Positions 62,640-64,000 of a stretch of DNA of 64,000 nt are shown piece by piece. The notes under the pieces are model-generated. The model had not been told where the DNA came from. It was given only the letters and a program-made list of their open reading frames with translations, and ran no database searches. Made by a program: the position numbers and the translations under genes. The DNA comes from Pseudoduganella albidiflava (GTDB lineage Bacteria > Pseudomonadota > Gammaproteobacteria > Burkholderiales > Burkholderiaceae_D): contig NZ_CP036401.1 in assembly GCF_004322755.1 (NCBI RefSeq), forward strand, positions 6,634,001 through 6,698,000. The letters run 5' to 3'. The number at the start of each line of letters is the position of its first letter. Position 1 is the first letter of the stretch.

Positions 62640-63802
62640 GATGTCACCGCCCCTCTGGTCTTGATCTTTCGTTCGCACAGGCTGTCGTACATGCCCTGGT
62701 AGGCCGCGACCATCGCCGTCATGCTGTATTTGTGGAGCACCCGCTCGCGGCCCGCGGCACCGTGCCGCGCCGCCAGTTCGGGCGATCCGGCGTATCGCTC
62801 GAATGCAGCCGCCATCGCGCCCGGATCGGATGGCGGCACGAGCAGGCCCGTGACACCATCGTCCACTACTTCGGGAATGCCGCCCACGCGCGTTCCCACC
62901 ACCGGCAAGCCGCTGGCCATCGCTTCCAGCGCGGAACCCGGCGTGCCCTCGGCGATCGACGACATGGCGAACACGTGGAGGTTGCGCAGGACCTGCGCGA
63001 TGTCGGTGCGCGCCCCCGGCAGCCAGACCGCATCCTGCAGGCCGAGCGACGCGGCCTTGGCGCGCATCGATTCGAGCAGCGGACCGTCGCCCACGATCGC
63101 CAACCGCAATGGCAGCTCCGGCCGCCGCTCGCGCAGCAGCGCGAAAGCGGCGAGCAAGGTGGCATGATCCTTCACGGCTTGCACGCGGCCGACGGTGCCG
63201 ATCACGAAGTGCGCCGGGTCGAACGGCCAGCCGTCCGGCCGCACCGTCTCATCCGGCAGGCCGGGATGGAAGCGCTCGGCATCGATGCCGTTTGCCAGCA
63301 TCCGGCTCTTGTACGGGGGCACGCGGATCACGTCCCGGTTCCACTGCTCCATGGCCGCCGAGTTCGCATAGCAGCAATCATAGAAGGGCACCATCAGCCG
63401 GCGCAGCGCATTGTGTTTCCGGTTGGTGCCGTGCGGATCGTCGTGATCCCGGCCATGGGCACCGTTGATGCGCACCGGGACGCTGGCCAGCAGCGCCGCA
63501 GGGCCATATTCGACAGCGGACAGGTTATATGAATGCAGCACTGCCGGACGCAGTTCGCGCAGCAGGCGCCACAGCGCCACGTGCGTTCCCGGCGATTGGC
63601 CGGGCTGCTTGTGCAGCGCGTGGATCGCCACGCCGGCACGGGTGATTTTCCTGGCGAACGCGGGGTTGGAATCGGTCAGGCACACGATCGCATGCCGGTA
63701 GGCACTGGCTGGCATCCGGTTGATCCGTTCGACCAGCAGCGATTCCAGCCCACCAAAATCGAGCCGATAGATCAGGTGGACGATGAGCGGAGCGTCGTTC
63801 AT
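62627..63802 (-). CDS. PEP-CTERM/XrtA-associated sugar transferase (TIGR03088-like)
   Basis: A 391-residue GT4 enzyme opening MNDAPLIVHLIYRLDFGGLE, the family signature. Conserved parts include ANGIDAERFHPG, IGTVGRVQAVKDHATLLAAF and SIAEGTPGSALEAMASGLPV (E-x7-E). Start at 63802 follows the XrtA stop by four bases; Met codons at 63820 and 63829 are also in frame but overlap XrtA. Probably acts early in glycan assembly. Confidence 0.92.
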   Translation of the reverse strand: MNDAPLIVHLIYRLDFGGLESLLVERINRMPASAYRHAIVCLTDSNPAFARKITRAGVAIHALHKQPGQSPGTHVALWRLLRELRPAVLHSYNLSAVEYGPAALLASVPVRINGAHGRDHDDPHGTNRKHNALRRLMVPFYDCCYANSAAMEQWNRDVIRVPPYKSRMLANGIDAERFHPGLPDETVRPDGWPFDPAHFVIGTVGRVQAVKDHATLLAAFALLRERRPELPLRLAIVGDGPLLESMRAKAASLGLQDAVWLPGARTDIAQVLRNLHVFAMSSIAEGTPGSALEAMASGLPVVGTRVGGIPEVVDDGVTGLLVPPSDPGAMAAAFERYAGSPELAARHGAAGRERVLHKYSMTAMVAAYQGMYDSLCERKIKTRGAVTSCAE

Positions 63803-63806
63803 GGGT

Positions 63807-64000
63807 TCACTGTCGCGCATTGGCGGCAAGCACGGCGTCGATCGAGGCGAGATGGGCCTGCAGGAAAGTGCGCAGCGCGGGGCGCGCCGTGGCGGGATCC
63901 TCGTCGTATGGCGAGAACAGCATCAAGGCTGCGCCATCGTCACTGCCAGTCAGAAATTTTTGTTTCGTTTGCAACAATTTCCCCACGTAGTTGCTGGTCG
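63807..64000 (-). CDS. xrtA: Exosortase A (XrtA) with EpsI-like C-terminus, partial
   Basis: Only the last 63 codons are in the window, ending TGA at 63807-63809: TSNYVGKLLQTKQKFLTGSD, DGAALMLFSPYDEDP, and a helical tail LRTFLQAHLASIDAVLAAN. The SNYVGKLL and DDGAA...LFSP pattern matches the EpsI-like domain fused to XrtA; a separate EpsI gene is the alternative. Position directly upstream of the TIGR03088 transferase is the standard XrtA order. The active-site Cys/Arg/His lie outside the window. Confidence 0.7.
   Translation of the reverse strand, partial: TSNYVGKLLQTKQKFLTGSDDGAALMLFSPYDEDPATARPALRTFLQAHLASIDAVLAANARQ

Overview
The window looks like a chromosome segment of a betaproteobacterium of the Oxalobacteraceae, close to Massilia/Duganella/Telluria. 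The grounds are high GC coding DNA, the Burkholderiales order petA-petB-petC-sspA-sspB, Tad pilus and exosortase-A (XrtA) exopolysaccharide loci of the type found in that family, and a dispersed palindrome (GGTGACAGGCTCCGATTT arms) that I recall from Massilia-like genomes. The genus call is inference.

Layout. 1-1886 is worn accessory DNA: a partial glycine-rich membrane protein running off the left edge, the C-terminal remnant of a type I restriction subunit (hsdR), the right end of an IS66 element joined to it, and a further decayed frame. It stops at a tRNA-Thr(UGU) gene. 1991-6162 is the cytochrome bc1 and stringent-starvation operon (petABC-sspAB). 6391-8784 carries mscL, a DegS-like protease and a DUF2461 protein. 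8850-12161 has a LysR / D-malate (tartrate) dehydrogenase divergon, a small exported protein and a DUF2807 exported protein.

12291-25360 is a 14-gene Tad/Flp pilus operon on the minus strand, read flp, tadV, a winged-helix AAA+ ATPase, cpaB, cpaC, a small lipoprotein, three TadE/F/G-type pseudopilin genes, cpaE, cpaF, tadB, tadC and a TPR-LytR_C lipoprotein. A perfect hairpin behind flp probably lets the pilin be made in excess. Next to it lie a GGDEF diguanylate cyclase and a convergent HD-GYP phosphodiesterase.

28160-37705 holds a LysR regulator, a fused indolepyruvate-type ferredoxin oxidoreductase, the fused isobutyryl-CoA mutase IcmF (a plausible 2-oxoacid to acyl-CoA to rearranged acyl-CoA route), a PhyH-like dioxygenase and an orphan ribbon-helix-helix protein. 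37803-46964 is an alpha-glucoside utilisation locus: GH65 phosphorylase, beta-phosphoglucomutase, MFS transporter, two LacI repressors and a TonB receptor, with visible operator palindromes. 47055-52814 holds a UvrD-like helicase, an MBL hydrolase divergent from a TetR repressor, a ThiS/MoaD-like protein coupled to an Asp-box (BNR) protein, and a small helical protein. 52873-64000 is an XrtA-associated exopolysaccharide/glycosylation operon, ending at the right edge in the C-terminus of XrtA.

A recurring feature is short tandem duplication (12-, 14-, 15- and 30-bp units) next to or inside start and stop regions of at least seven genes.
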